From: Hetaerina americana
Lineage: Eukaryota; Arthropoda; Insecta; Odonata; Calopterygidae
Assembly: GCA_022747635.1 (NCBI GenBank)
Contig: JAKTNV010000023.1
Location: 5,781,848 to 5,845,847, forward strand
DNA length: 64,000 bases
Reading direction: 5' to 3'
This document shows, in pieces, positions 1 through 9,721 of this stretch (position 1 is the first letter of the stretch; each line of letters opens with the position of its first letter). A program made the position numbers and the translations under genes. The notes under the pieces were generated by a model. That model ran no database searches, had not been told where the DNA came from, and saw nothing but the letters and a program-made list of their open reading frames with translations.

Positions 1-600
1 AATTAATATTTTGTGCATGCCTGAATCGCATACTCAATTTGGAAAAGTAAGTCGTTGCTTGGTAAGGGCTGCACAGTATGAACACCTCTTGAGTAACAGA
101 GGAAGTGATTGCCTTTTTAATACCTCATCGTTAAGAAACAATGTATTAAAATCTATGAATAATGAATACTAATAAAAGTATACGTTACCATATGTGCAAA
201 GAGACCTGTAGCAGATTTAAGATATAAATCCTAATTTCTATTAACTGTGGATTTGTATGTAATTTAAAATGTTGCAAGAAGAAAATCCTCCAGAACAAGC
301 AGAAATCGTAAAGAATACAACAATTATTCCGTTATTTGATGTAATTGTAAGTGCAATAGCTGCTATTTTTGACTTTGCCTTAATTTTTATTTCACTCTTT
401 ACTCCCTTCCCGTCGGAGGAAATCTGGATCCGCTCAAGCGTGACTCCAAGGCATTGTCCATGGCCTGCCATTCCTGTCTTCCCCTCCGAGTCTTCACGCG
501 CAAGGACGTTCTCATCAGGATTCCCAGAATCTCATTAGCGCTCAATCCCATCAGATTTGGTTGGAGACACCCTTCCTGACACCAAGCACCAATGCAGCCG
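1..600. other. No gene recognised
   Basis: AT-rich for the first 400 bases, then of mixed composition. Short open frames exist on both strands but none resembles a known protein or shows a convincing exon boundary. An exon of a divergent minus-strand gene around 400-720 cannot be excluded, because the reading frame there stays open and GC rises. Nothing positive supports it. Confidence 0.5.
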
Positions 601-756
601 AGGTCGCTTGATCTCATGACCGCACGGATCTCGTTCCTTTAGCGTGGCGGCCGGCGCCCCACCACCACGGATGAACAGAACTATTTGTTTCCCTCTTAAA
701 AACGATTCCCCCGACGTCCCCTCGTCTGAGCCATCTACAAGCAGAGCGGCCCCAAG

Positions 757-780
757 GGGGGTGGGGGTGGGGTGGGGGGG
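757..780 (+). other. G-quadruplex-prone G tract
   Basis: Four or more runs of at least four G separated by single T or two-base loops lie on the + strand. A C12 run at about 843-854 and a G12 run at about 1010-1021 lie in the same CpG-rich block. The pattern fits the usual G4 motif; folding is not shown. Confidence 0.6.
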
Positions 781-2050
781 TAATGAGCGAATCCCACTGG
801 ACCACTGACGGTGCAGTGCCACGGCGCGGCCGGCCGATCCACACCCCCCCCCCCGAGGACGGGAGCGGGTGGCGGGAAAGCGACCCGGTTGCACGTTCGC
901 CGCTCAAAAGCTTGGGCAATTGACGATAATGGGTGCCCGCCACCACACTTAAAAACCTTCGGCTGCTCGAGATTCCGAGGAGCGGCCCCGAGATGCGTCC
1001 CGCGGATCCCGGGGGGGGGGGAGAGAGAGAGGAAGACGGGACGGTTTCGAAACCCACGCGTACGATGACTCGCAAACATACTTCATATACGAATGCAAAT
1101 AAATTTGAATTTTGCTCTGATACAATCAATATAGAGAGTGAGTTTTGGTGAATCATTGGATTTGGGAATAACAACCCCGTTGAGAGTAAATATTAATTCG
1201 ATTCGATTAAGATATTCAGATTATTTGTACTATATTCTAACAAAAAGGTAAGGTACCCAATTTCGTGAGCTTAATGATAAAATTATGTGGATGGATTCCT
1301 TTATTTTTGGATAAATGATGTCTTTGTAATTAAAAAATAACACATGTTCACGAATTGTAATGATTAGATGCGATCACAGCAATTTCAACCGTGTAATATT
1401 TCTTGAACATTTGACGCAAGTACACTTATTTTATTTCACTGGAAATGGATTCGATTACCCCAATCACTATGATAAATATTATTAATGATACTTTGTTGAC
1501 CGTTTATTGATTTGATTGTTCGAGCCGACAAATTTAACCCAGTAAAAATTTAAATATCAGAATACTTTTGCTTAAAGTTAAATGTTGTGAAATCGGAGCC
1601 AAAAATACGAGTTCGTACAATGCGATATAGCGTAAAACGGGAGCCCAATCAGGGGTCTCCTCGTAAAATTTAAATTTAGTAAACGTTTCCGAAATGGGCA
1701 CTGCACAAGCTTCAAAATACAGCGTTAGTTTTGCTTTCCTCGCAAGACAAAAGTGGGAGAGGTTGGAAGATAAAAAGTTCATCACAGAAGCCTGACAACG
1801 AATGAGTGTGACGTCATTCTCACGGCACAGTCCTTCTAGTTTCACTGCCACTCGGCGTTGTCGTCCTCGGCGTCACAGAGGGCGTGCCGCCACATCGCCC
1901 TTCCCTATCACGACCACCAATCACGGAGCACCCACACGCCGGACTTGGCACATAAAACTCGTGGGGGACGGAAGGGTGAAAACATTACCTCCCAAGTCCT
2001 CGAGAGTTGAGTGCGCAGACGTCTTTGGCAGGGCTCTTGCGAGTCCCGCG

Positions 2051-2308
2051 ATGGCAAGGTTCCCCGCGTTGGCCCTCTCCCTCCTCGTGTTGCACCTCGA
2101 CGGCGGTGCCGGCGGCCGGAGGCACCACGCCGCACTCATCCTCCCCGCCGGGGTGCACCCTCCGCTCCCGACGCGAGACGCCCGGGCGCTCTGGTCCCAG
2201 CTTCGCCATCCGACGGCGGCCGCGTCGCCTGCCGCCAACCGCAGCGTGGCCGTGTGCGCCGCCGAGAGGAGGGCCGGCGGGGTCGGGACGTGCTGGGCGT
2301 CTGCACCG
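2051..2308 (+). CDS. Candidate first coding exon with signal peptide (possibly of the ZIP transporter)
   Basis: This stretch encodes 86 residues starting MARFPALALSLLVLHLDGG, a typical signal peptide (basic residue, Leu-rich core, small residues after it). One NRS N-glycosylation sequon and two cysteines follow, and the frame ends at CCG|GTGAGT, a strong splice donor at 2309-2310. The frame is also open upstream back to an ATG at 1802, but the signal peptide favours the ATG at 2051. The exon ends in phase 0, and the ZIP exon at 43178 begins in phase 0 with a Cys. Vertebrate ZIP14 also starts with a signal peptide and a Cys-containing ectodomain. No direct similarity to ZIP14 is visible in this exon, and nearly 41 kb separates the two. 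It could equally belong to another secreted protein, or be a chance frame in GC-rich DNA. Confidence 0.4.
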
Positions 2309-3534
2309 GTGAGTGAGAGAGGGGGCAGCGCTCCCAATTGGGGTCCTTGAATGGTGCCTCGCTCGCCTGCCCGTGTTCCGTCTCCCCCATCGCTTTAATA
2401 CGAGGACCGCGAATGCTGTTCGAGGAAGGGGAGGGGGAGCGGACGCCACGTCCGGGGGAGGGGGCTGCCCACGAAGGCTGCCAGCCAGATATCACGCTTC
2501 CCTCCCTCGCATCCCCCCTCTCCCGGGAGCGGAGTCGCATTTCGAGCGGGGTGACTCCCGGTGGGGACTCGTGGCCCACAAGCGCCCGTCAGGTACTTGC
2601 ATATGACGGTGCGCTCCCTCACTCTCTTTCGCCAGTTTCATTCGGCGACCCATGCGTTTCTCCGATTTTTTCCCTCGACGCGTGTCGCTCACATCAGTTA
2701 GCTTCTCCGTCGTGCTCGCGGTGTGAAGGTTTTTTGAGGCTTGTAATCGGGAAGTCGGCGCCGATTTTATTAATGCTAATAATTTCAGCCAATCGTCCCG
2801 AGGAAATATAGTTTCGTGTTACCCAACCGTGATTACGCTGCACCTCAGGAAATTGGCACTCCTCCTTGAGCCGACTTGCATTTCCGCTCGGAAACATGTG
2901 TGCACATCAATGGTGTATTTACAGAAATACGCACAAATACAAAAAATACACATGCACGCACAAGCATCATATATGTTCGTGTGCCCATGTGTTTGTATTG
3001 ACGTCCTGAAATACACGCTACAGGCAAAGCGGCAAAACCAATTTTAAATGGGAATAGTCGTTCGACTTGCTTTGTCCACATACGGGACACGCTAAAATAA
3101 ATCCGGCGAAGTTTCAGGCAGGAGACCTTTCTTGAACCGACCGCGATATTTCCCCCTCCGAATATGCATATCAATGCTTCCCCGGCCATTGACGGCGCGC
3201 TCGAGGTCCCCTCGACAACATTTGAGGAGCGCTGGGCTCCAGCCCACGAAGTTTGGGCGCGCGAGTACTCGCTGGAGCCAGCTGACTTATGTGAATGTCC
3301 GTTGTCGGGGCGCATGTGGAGGGAATCGCTCGCTCGTGTGACGCTTGGTGATGGGCGTCGGAGGGGCGGGATGGTGTTGGTGCCCGCGGGGGCAACAGCG
3401 GGCCCGCGTCCGAGGCGGCAGCCCCGGAGCTTTCGCCCTCGCTTTGGGGAGAGGTTTACTGTTCAATTTCACTCAATTAAGTCACATTTGATGTATTTGA
3501 AAGTGCATTAAGATATAAGTAACCAAAACCACAG

Positions 3535-3778
3535 TAGGTCATCACTAAGGTTGGTTTAATAGTTAGGGTTCCTGAGAACACCGAATTATTCGTCAAACGA
3601 TTTGTCAAATGTACGCACCAGAATAGGGTGGTCGGTTCCTTTCCCTGTGGCGCCTATGATTTTGCCTGAAAATTCACATAGATTGGGTGCAGCTGGTGTA
3701 CCCAGAGCGGTCACCTGGAATCGAATATCGGCCCTCCGGTCGTAGCGGGGCCATCACTATACATACTACCGCGGTGCT
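3535..3778 (-). repeat. tRNA-derived SINE, family 2, degenerate copy
   Basis: Read on the minus strand this aligns by eye with the SINE copies at 11146-11445 and 55290-55570. The tRNA-like head with a B-box-like ATTCGATTCCAGG lies at the 3710-3725 end. Next come the segments matching 'GGGCACCTGCAGCTCCACCC' and the 'CCACCCTA' block, and the distal GGT-rich part lies near 3540. It is much more diverged than the other two copies. Confidence 0.5.
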
Positions 3779-3799
3779 TAAAACATAATGGCGCGAGGA

Positions 3800-5380
3800 T
3801 AACAAAAGTTCAGTCAAGCCGAAAACAAGTTTTAAGGTACCCCTTGAGTAGATCTAAAAAAATAGCTTTGTAAATATACTTTACACTTTCAGGCTTCACT
3901 TTGTGGAATTGTTCGCTGTCCCGTGGAATTTTAGATGACTTTAGCGTCTGTGGAAAAATGATTCAAATAACTCATTTAATATGGATAAATGTTTTTACTT
4001 CCGCAAAAACTCCTTTCAAAAAAACGTGTATTTTCTAAGAGAAATAAATAAGTCATAGTAGAGCCTAATGAGTAATTGGATTTCTCCAAACTATGGAGGA
4101 GAAGATTCTTGCTTGAGTAGTCCTCTCATTCTTTCTCCGTTTGCCTCGCATTGGCCCAAACCCAAAATTCTTATTATTCATATCCTTTTTAGTCGCTTAC
4201 GATCAAATTTTATCGCGTAATGTTTTACGTCAACATTTTTTCAACAAAATAAACCTACAGCATTAAATTGTTTCACAAAGTAATATATTAAAGGGTTGAA
4301 TCAAGAGTTGTTCGAAAAGATAAATCCCTTATTAACATAACGCATAAACGTTTTACACAGTACCCCGCGGGTCCTCTCGCCACTCGCGTTGCAAACTCGG
4401 ATGGGAGCCTTTCATATTTGTCAGGAAATGAAACCTTCCCAAGCAGCAAGAACAAATAAAAAATTAACGTCAACTTTCTATTTGATGCGATCGATTGATA
4501 TTCAACTTTCCGGGTGCTCTTTCCTCAAAGCTACAAGGTTTGAGAAAAGGGCCCTCAGTTTCCGTCTTCGGAGTGCAGTCTTAAATATAACATAAAGTCA
4601 AAGTCACAAACTGTGAAAAACCAGCAAGTGGCAAGTTTCGTACCATTCAGTACTTACAGCAGGCTCAGTATGGGCAAATTATAATGATTGTTAACTAGTT
4701 CGTGGCCGTGATAAACATGCCCCTTTTCGGCAAAAGCCCGGTGTTGCACTTTCAAAATCTTTCTTCGAAGGTCCCATTGGTGCTGCTTTTGTGCGTACGC
4801 ATGAGCGCATCTCAAGTATCTCGGTGCGATCGCTTTTTATTCCTAACTTCACGTGCCTCCGAGATGCACCATATGAGGGTCTTGCTATTGATAAACGAAC
4901 CTCGGCATGGAGTGCAGTACGTGGATGGAAATGAAAAGGAACAAGAGATGCTCGGGCGGAGAGGGCGCGAGGGAGCTACCGGATGTCTTGTGACAGAGGG
5001 CCGACACGGCACACAGCGCGGGGCGTCCATCAGTGAGAGTCTGGTTGTAGGCCGTGCGTGCGCGGTCCAATCCCCTTCCATTACATTCATGTGTGATTCT
5101 ACCCTGGTCTCCTCAAACCTCACATAAACTGATGTCACGGAAAATAGAATTGGGTGATATTAATACGAGGTAAGAAAAGTGGATGCAGGACGCTGGGTTT
5201 CTAAAATGAGCAATATGCAAAAGGAAGAATATCAAGTGCATTAAGCAGAATGGGCATATTTGGATGAATGAAGAGAGGCAGAAAGTGCGCAGCATTCAAG
5301 AATACAATTGAATTGAAGGGATTAAGATTTGTGCCGTGTTGACGTGAGTCTATGAAATGCAACGGTTGCTTGTCTACTGA
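3800..5380. other. No gene recognised
   Basis: Mostly AT-rich single-copy-looking DNA. An open frame at 4702-5127 (141 codons, + strand) has no recognisable domain and irregular composition; it looks like chance. No RNA gene or repeat could be recognised. Confidence 0.5.
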
Positions 5381-5382
5381 TG

Positions 5383-5425
5383 CATTCAAAACCCACCATA
5401 AGCGATAGATTACCATAATAATTTT
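5383..5425 (+). repeat. RTE 3'-terminal tail remnant
   Basis: The stretch 'CATTCAAAACCCACCATAAG' followed by CGATAGATTACCATAATAAT matches the 3' end shared by the RTE copies ending near 21210 and 42445 (CCATCCAAAACC..., CCGGTAGATTACCTAATAA). Bases upstream of about 5380 are too diverged to assign. Confidence 0.5.
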
Positions 5426-5688
5426 AATAATGTACGACTAATAGAAACTTAATATTATTTTTGTATCCGGTGGTTATTTCTTTGCGTGAATGAATGAGTC
5501 GATATTGTGTACGAGTATTACTCGTGTGTTCGGGATAGAGACTTATTGTGATGCACCGCCGGGGAAAACCACTCTTTCAACGTGCGAGTTTTAAGTCCTA
5601 TGGTCCTCCATCACTTTGTCGCTCATATTATAGATTTGCCAAGCAAAATCGGCGAATTTGGATAACATTAGAAAACATGGCTACAACA

Positions 5689-6615
5689 ACAGGTTCCGTT
5701 CAATAAGTGTCGGGACTGGTTCCAAAAATCTAAATTTATCGCAGTTATCATTACAATTACTTAATAATCTTCAAAATACACTCCTCCTGCATCGATACAC
5801 TTAGTTCGGTGCGTCTGCCACTCGTCAAAAGCCAGCTGAAAGTCGGGTTCCGGAATACTGTTGAGAGCCTTTGTCGTCGCCGCTTGAACCGCCTCGATGG
5901 AGTCGAACTGATATCCTTTGAGCTCCTTTTAAGCTTTCCTTTGAGGTAATAACGTTGACGAGAAAATCTTCATCTTTCTGGACGCAGTCCAAAATTTCTT
6001 GCGAAATTTCCGCCCGCGACAGTTTTTGTTCCTCGCTCAAGACTTTCGGCACCCGCTTTGCGCACACTTTCCTCATCGCAAGATCCTCAGCTACGATGGT
6101 GTGGACGATTCCGACTGAAAGGTCTGTCTTCTCACTGATAAGGGCGATGGTTAAATGCCTGTCAGAGTCCAAAACGTGTTTCACTTAGGCCACCTGAGCA
6201 TCGGTTCGAGCGGTCGTCGGGCGTCCGACGCGGTGCTTGTCTTCGACGAGCTCCTGGCCTTCCTTAAGCATTTTGTGCCACTCAAAAACTCTTGTGCGGC
6301 TTAAGGCATCATCCCCATAAGCCTGTGTAAAAAGTTCAAGGGTCTCGGACGCGCATTTCCCGAGTTTGACGCATAACTTCGCCGCGTAGTGTTGGTCGAC
6401 GGTGCGCTCCATTCAGGCGCGACGACACCACAAACAATCACACGTCACAGAAATCCACCTGTCTCAACGCATGCCCGGAGGCGACTGAACTAAAGTGCGC
6501 CTGAGTGGTGGGGGACCCCTCTACCGAGCCGACCGGTCAGACCCCCCACCGCCCCCATCCACCACTCCGTTGAGGCTACAGCGAATCAGTCACGATACTA
6601 ATTGAACGGACCCTG
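5689..6615 (-). mobile_element. Mariner element, internally deleted, dead transposase
   Basis: Terminal inverted repeats are visible. The left end reads AGGTTCCGTTCAATAAGTGT and the reverse complement of the right end reads AGGGTCCGTTCAATTAGTAT. On the minus strand 6412-6185 encodes the N-terminal helix-turn-helix part of a mariner transposase (motifs FTQAYGDDAL, SRTRVFEWHKM, ELVEDKHRVGRPTT). 6184-5825 continues through VLDSDRHLTIA, MRKVCAKRVPKVL and VITSKES. In active relatives the last motif reads VITGDES with the first catalytic Asp, which is lost here. After it the reading jumps to the extreme C-terminal part, so the rest of the catalytic domain is deleted. A stop separates the two frames. 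It cannot move itself. Confidence 0.85.
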
Positions 6616-6619
6616 TATT

Positions 6620-7600
6620 GCTACAAGGCAAAACATATCTACCCGTAGGAATTCTTAAACTACATTTTAAAATGAAGTAGTCGTGGTCGATTAATAACAA
6701 AGGCATTCGGCCATTAACCGGAGGCCCTCGGGTGAAATCCGGGCGACACCAATGACCAACCCCAGCTCGAGCCAACCCGTGTGATATTTCAGACTTCACA
6801 TTTTCCCGGGAGAACGCAAGTCGCTACAGAAATGAAAAACAACTGCACCCATCCTGAGATGTGAACCCCGAGCAACGTAACGCTTTTGAACGAGGTGAAC
6901 TCTGATCTCACACATCAAATCAACTTTCGGGTTCGTAGCAGTGGTTCGTTGTAAAATTGATTCAATGATTTCCAGGCCCCCGGACGAAGGATAATTGTAT
7001 CATAACATTCCATCTGGACTCATAGTGTGGTCTCATTTTTTTACGAGCATCTCAGAATTGCACCGTATTTTTCCGTTAAACACACAATTTCGACCCGACG
7101 TCGAAAGAGACGCATGCCTGCGTGACGTTTCGGCGTTATTGCCGAAAATGGAATTGAACGTATTCCCACCCCTACCTTGTCGTCAGCTTTCCAATCTTAA
7201 TGACCTGAGGTGATCGGATTCCCTTAGGCTAAGGAGGAAATGCGTCCGAGCCCTTTAAAACTGTCGTCGATGGAACGTTGCACGCGAATGTCCGACTTAC
7301 TGAATGGAAGATCTTATTAACGGTCTCGATTACGCTCACTGCTGAAGGCATTACAGATGGATAGCATTCATAGAGAGAATCCCTCGCCTATGGTACGGCT
7401 CAAATCCCGTACATCACAGACCCTCGGATGGCGTGTGCGAGAGAGACGAGCGAGAGCTGTGCAAATCTAATGAAAATGACTGCATATCCCCCATTAAGTT
7501 CGCGAACAATGCAGGAGAAAAATATGGTAGAGATAAAAATATCCTGGGTTGAATTAAAGACTTTATGATTAGTGGGATACAAAGATTAGTCTTAAATTGA
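6620..7600. other. No gene; possible weak tRNA-like SINE remnant
   Basis: No protein-coding signal is recognised. On the minus strand around 6850-6905 a GGGGTTCACATCTC string resembles a Pol III B box, so an old SINE head may be present, but neither a partner A box nor a family match is clear. Confidence 0.3.
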
Positions 7601-7790
7601 GTTAGCTCAAATGCAGTGGAAGTTAAGTTCCAAAGAATCCTGGGGATCAGGGTTCGAATCCCGGTCATGGCAAGTGATTTTTACACTCTGAAATTATTGC
7701 AGTGGAAGTTACTTCAGGTGTTCCCTAGGGAGGTGTTACCTCTTTTCTTCCTACTTCGCGTTAACAGCATTGACTTTCGCGTTAACAGCA
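7600..7790 (+). repeat. tRNA-like SINE head
   Basis: GGTTCGAATCCCGGTC at about 7651-7666 is a good Pol III B box. It is preceded by a tRNA-like TTAGCTCAAATGCAGTGGAA segment at the expected A-box distance. The following segment (…TTTTTACACTCTGAAATTAT…) does not match the other SINE families in this window. It is not a functional tRNA: no acceptor stem closes it. The 3' boundary is a guess. Confidence 0.35.
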
Positions 7791-7809
7791 GTGACAACAG
7801 TCACTAGTA

Positions 7810-8745
7810 AGATACGCTTACTTGCCGAAGATGCAGTGGTTTGCCGTGATATCCGTGATCCTGACGACACAGAAGCTTTATCAGATAATCTTAGTGCTAA
7901 ACAACGTTAGGCTGACACTTGGCAATTGGAATTAAACTAAAAAAGTATGCAGTCATAAATTTTTGGAAAAAGAGCAATTCCTTCCCGAACGCCTCCTGCA
8001 TCGGGAACTCTGAGATGGAATGTGTAGACTCGATTAAATACTTAGGCGTTACCCTCACTCACGATCTCTCCTGCGTGAAATATGTACGGGGAATATGTGG
8101 ACAAGCTAACAAAAGCTTAGGATTCATCAGATGAGTGCTGGGTAAATGTGATGGAAAGGTCAAAGAGAGAGGTTATCTTTCCCTGGTTAGGCCTCATTTA
8201 GAATATGCTGCAAGTATATGGGATCCTCACGAAGTTGAATTGATTGCCGAGTTGGATCGCGTGCAGCGTAGAGGAGTTATATTTGTAAAACGTTGTTATG
8301 ATAAATTTAGTAGCGTATCCAAAATATTAGAGCAGCTGGGCTGGGAATCATCCCCGGAGAGAAGAGTAATTACAAATAAAAAGAGACGTTTCAGGCGTGA
8401 TATGGTGGCATATCATGATTAATTAAAAATTGCCAATTTCTAATTAACTATTAATAAGTTAAATTACAGATTAAAGCTCTTGCGTAAATTGGAAGGGCAT
8501 TTCCTTAGCAGTGATGTTGAAAATGTATCATTACCCCCATCGTACTAGGGCAGAAGAGATCATGTCAATAAAATGAGAGAGATCAAGGGTAGAACAGATA
8601 GATTTAAGATGTCATTTTCCCACGAAAGATTAGGGATCAGAGTAACATTGTCCGACCGCTGTGGGGTCATATTCGGGTCACAATTAGTTTGGTATGTATA
8701 CACCCCCGGCCACACACCCTGGCACTGGCTTGCAGGGTACTAAAA
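7810..8745 (+). mobile_element. CR1/Jockey-type LINE, 5'-truncated, dead
   Basis: Frames on the + strand recover the last third of a reverse transcriptase. IRLLAEDAVV sits where families of this type read IRLFADD, so the catalytic Asp pair is damaged. ECVDSIKYLGVTLTHDLSC and then SLVRPHLEYAASIWDPHEVE (8180-8235), LDRVQRRGVIFVKRCYD and ILEQLGWESSPERR follow. Stops and frameshifts break the frame, for example the TGA near 8132. After the ORF, GRTDRFKMSFSHERLG and a CACCCCCGGCCACACACCCT / GGCTTGCAGGGTAC block give the typical 3' end of this LINE type, followed by sequence unrelated to the element. Confidence 0.8.
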
Positions 8746-8947
8746 TATCAAATATCGAACAGAAACAAGACATTTCGTTGAGTAACCCGACAAGAATGCA
8801 CGGCGTTTTATTGATGAGTATTTATGAGTTCCAACCCACATGCATCTTATACTATGGAGTTTTCCGAACCATCAATAAGAAGAGTTTCAAATTGCGTAGT
8901 TTCCAATGTAAGTCGAATTTGAACATAACCATGGACTCAATAGAAAC

Positions 8948-9195
8948 ACTTTTCCAATAGCTATTTAGTTAAACCACGACCGGTTTCGATATACTACAAC
9001 TCCAAAATTCCCCCCCCCTTCCCCTGTCTTTCCTTCTTCCGTTCAAGCCACACCCACCACCCTGACACTTTTTCCTTTCCTTTTCCTACCCGGTTAAAAT
9101 AGCTCAATAAGTCGGCACGTGAGTGCAGTTTTCAACCGAAAATGATGTAGTACATGGTCCCGGGTCGTGGCTTAAATGGATAGCTATTGGAAAAT
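8948..9195. repeat. Inverted repeat of retroelement tails (Penelope-like?)
   Basis: The left arm (8948-8997) and right arm (9147-9195) are diverged reverse complements. Both contain the string GTCGTGG(C/T)TTAA followed by TAGCTATTGGAAAA. Read on the minus strand the left arm contains TATCGAAACCGGTCGTGG. A C-rich spacer of about 150 bases (9008-9070) separates the arms. The GAAAC-CG-GTC core resembles the 3' half of the short hammerhead ribozymes described at ends of Penelope-like elements. No protein of such an element is present, so the family name is tentative. Confidence 0.5.
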
Positions 9196-9199
9196 GGCA

Positions 9200-9720
9200 A
9201 CTTGTTCATTATTCAGTAGAGCTTCTTTTAATGATGACTGACTGCTTTGTTTTCATCAATGATCACTTGACTCAAGTCTTACGTAAATGTGAGAAAACCC
9301 GTGTGAATAAGTCGCTAACAATTGAGTTGAAGTATTTCATGCAATCTAAAATTAAATCGTTATTCAAATACAATTTCTCAGCCGCACTCATTAGCATGCA
9401 TTCGGTGATTTGGTTAAGATACCGAGCCCACGAAATGAGTGGCAATTCAACCGGGTCTAAAGATACAGCATGAAAGCAACAAATATGCGTATTTCTGAAG
9501 GCCTTCGTGAATTCGAGGGCCACTTTCAAATTTGGCTCACTTACGGAAAAGGTGACGGAGGTCACCATCCCAAGTCATTTTTATGCCTAGAAGTCCTATT
9601 GTAGACGCAGACATTATCCGCCTGACAAGTGAAAAATACAAATAATTCGATACCCCCTTATTATTTCCATTATCTATGGCTGCTGGCTATATATTTAAAT
9701 ATGAGATAATTCTGGAGCGA
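9200..9720. other. No gene recognised
   Basis: Open frames on both strands (9123-9473 +, 9272-9568 -) overlap each other and match nothing I know. No repeat signature is seen. Confidence 0.5.
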
Positions 9721-9721
9721 C

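Larger units (their letters stand above)
600..3450 (+). promoter_or_regulatory. CpG-rich segment, possible 5' gene region
   Basis: Three GC- and CpG-rich blocks (about 600-1060, 1800-2650 and 3150-3450) stand out against the AT-rich surroundings. The middle block holds the candidate signal-peptide exon at 2051-2308. A CpG-rich segment around a first exon is common at housekeeping-type promoters of animals that keep high CpG content. No TATA box or other core element is clear enough to call, so the promoter role is inferred from composition and from the exon. The alternating AT-rich stretches (1060-1800, 2700-3130) hold nothing I recognise. Confidence 0.4.

Noticed and set aside
614..1174. 186-codon minus-strand frame
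   Set aside because: It is driven by G/C runs and low-complexity Pro/Gly/Ser. Overlapping frames on both strands are equally long, and no domain is seen.
1921..2579. Several long minus-strand frames over the GC-rich exon
   Set aside because: They are mirror frames of GC-rich DNA. The + strand frame with a signal peptide and splice donor explains the openness better.
4702..5127. 141-codon + strand frame
   Set aside because: No domain, mixed composition, no neighbouring exon, and a minus-strand frame of similar length overlaps it.
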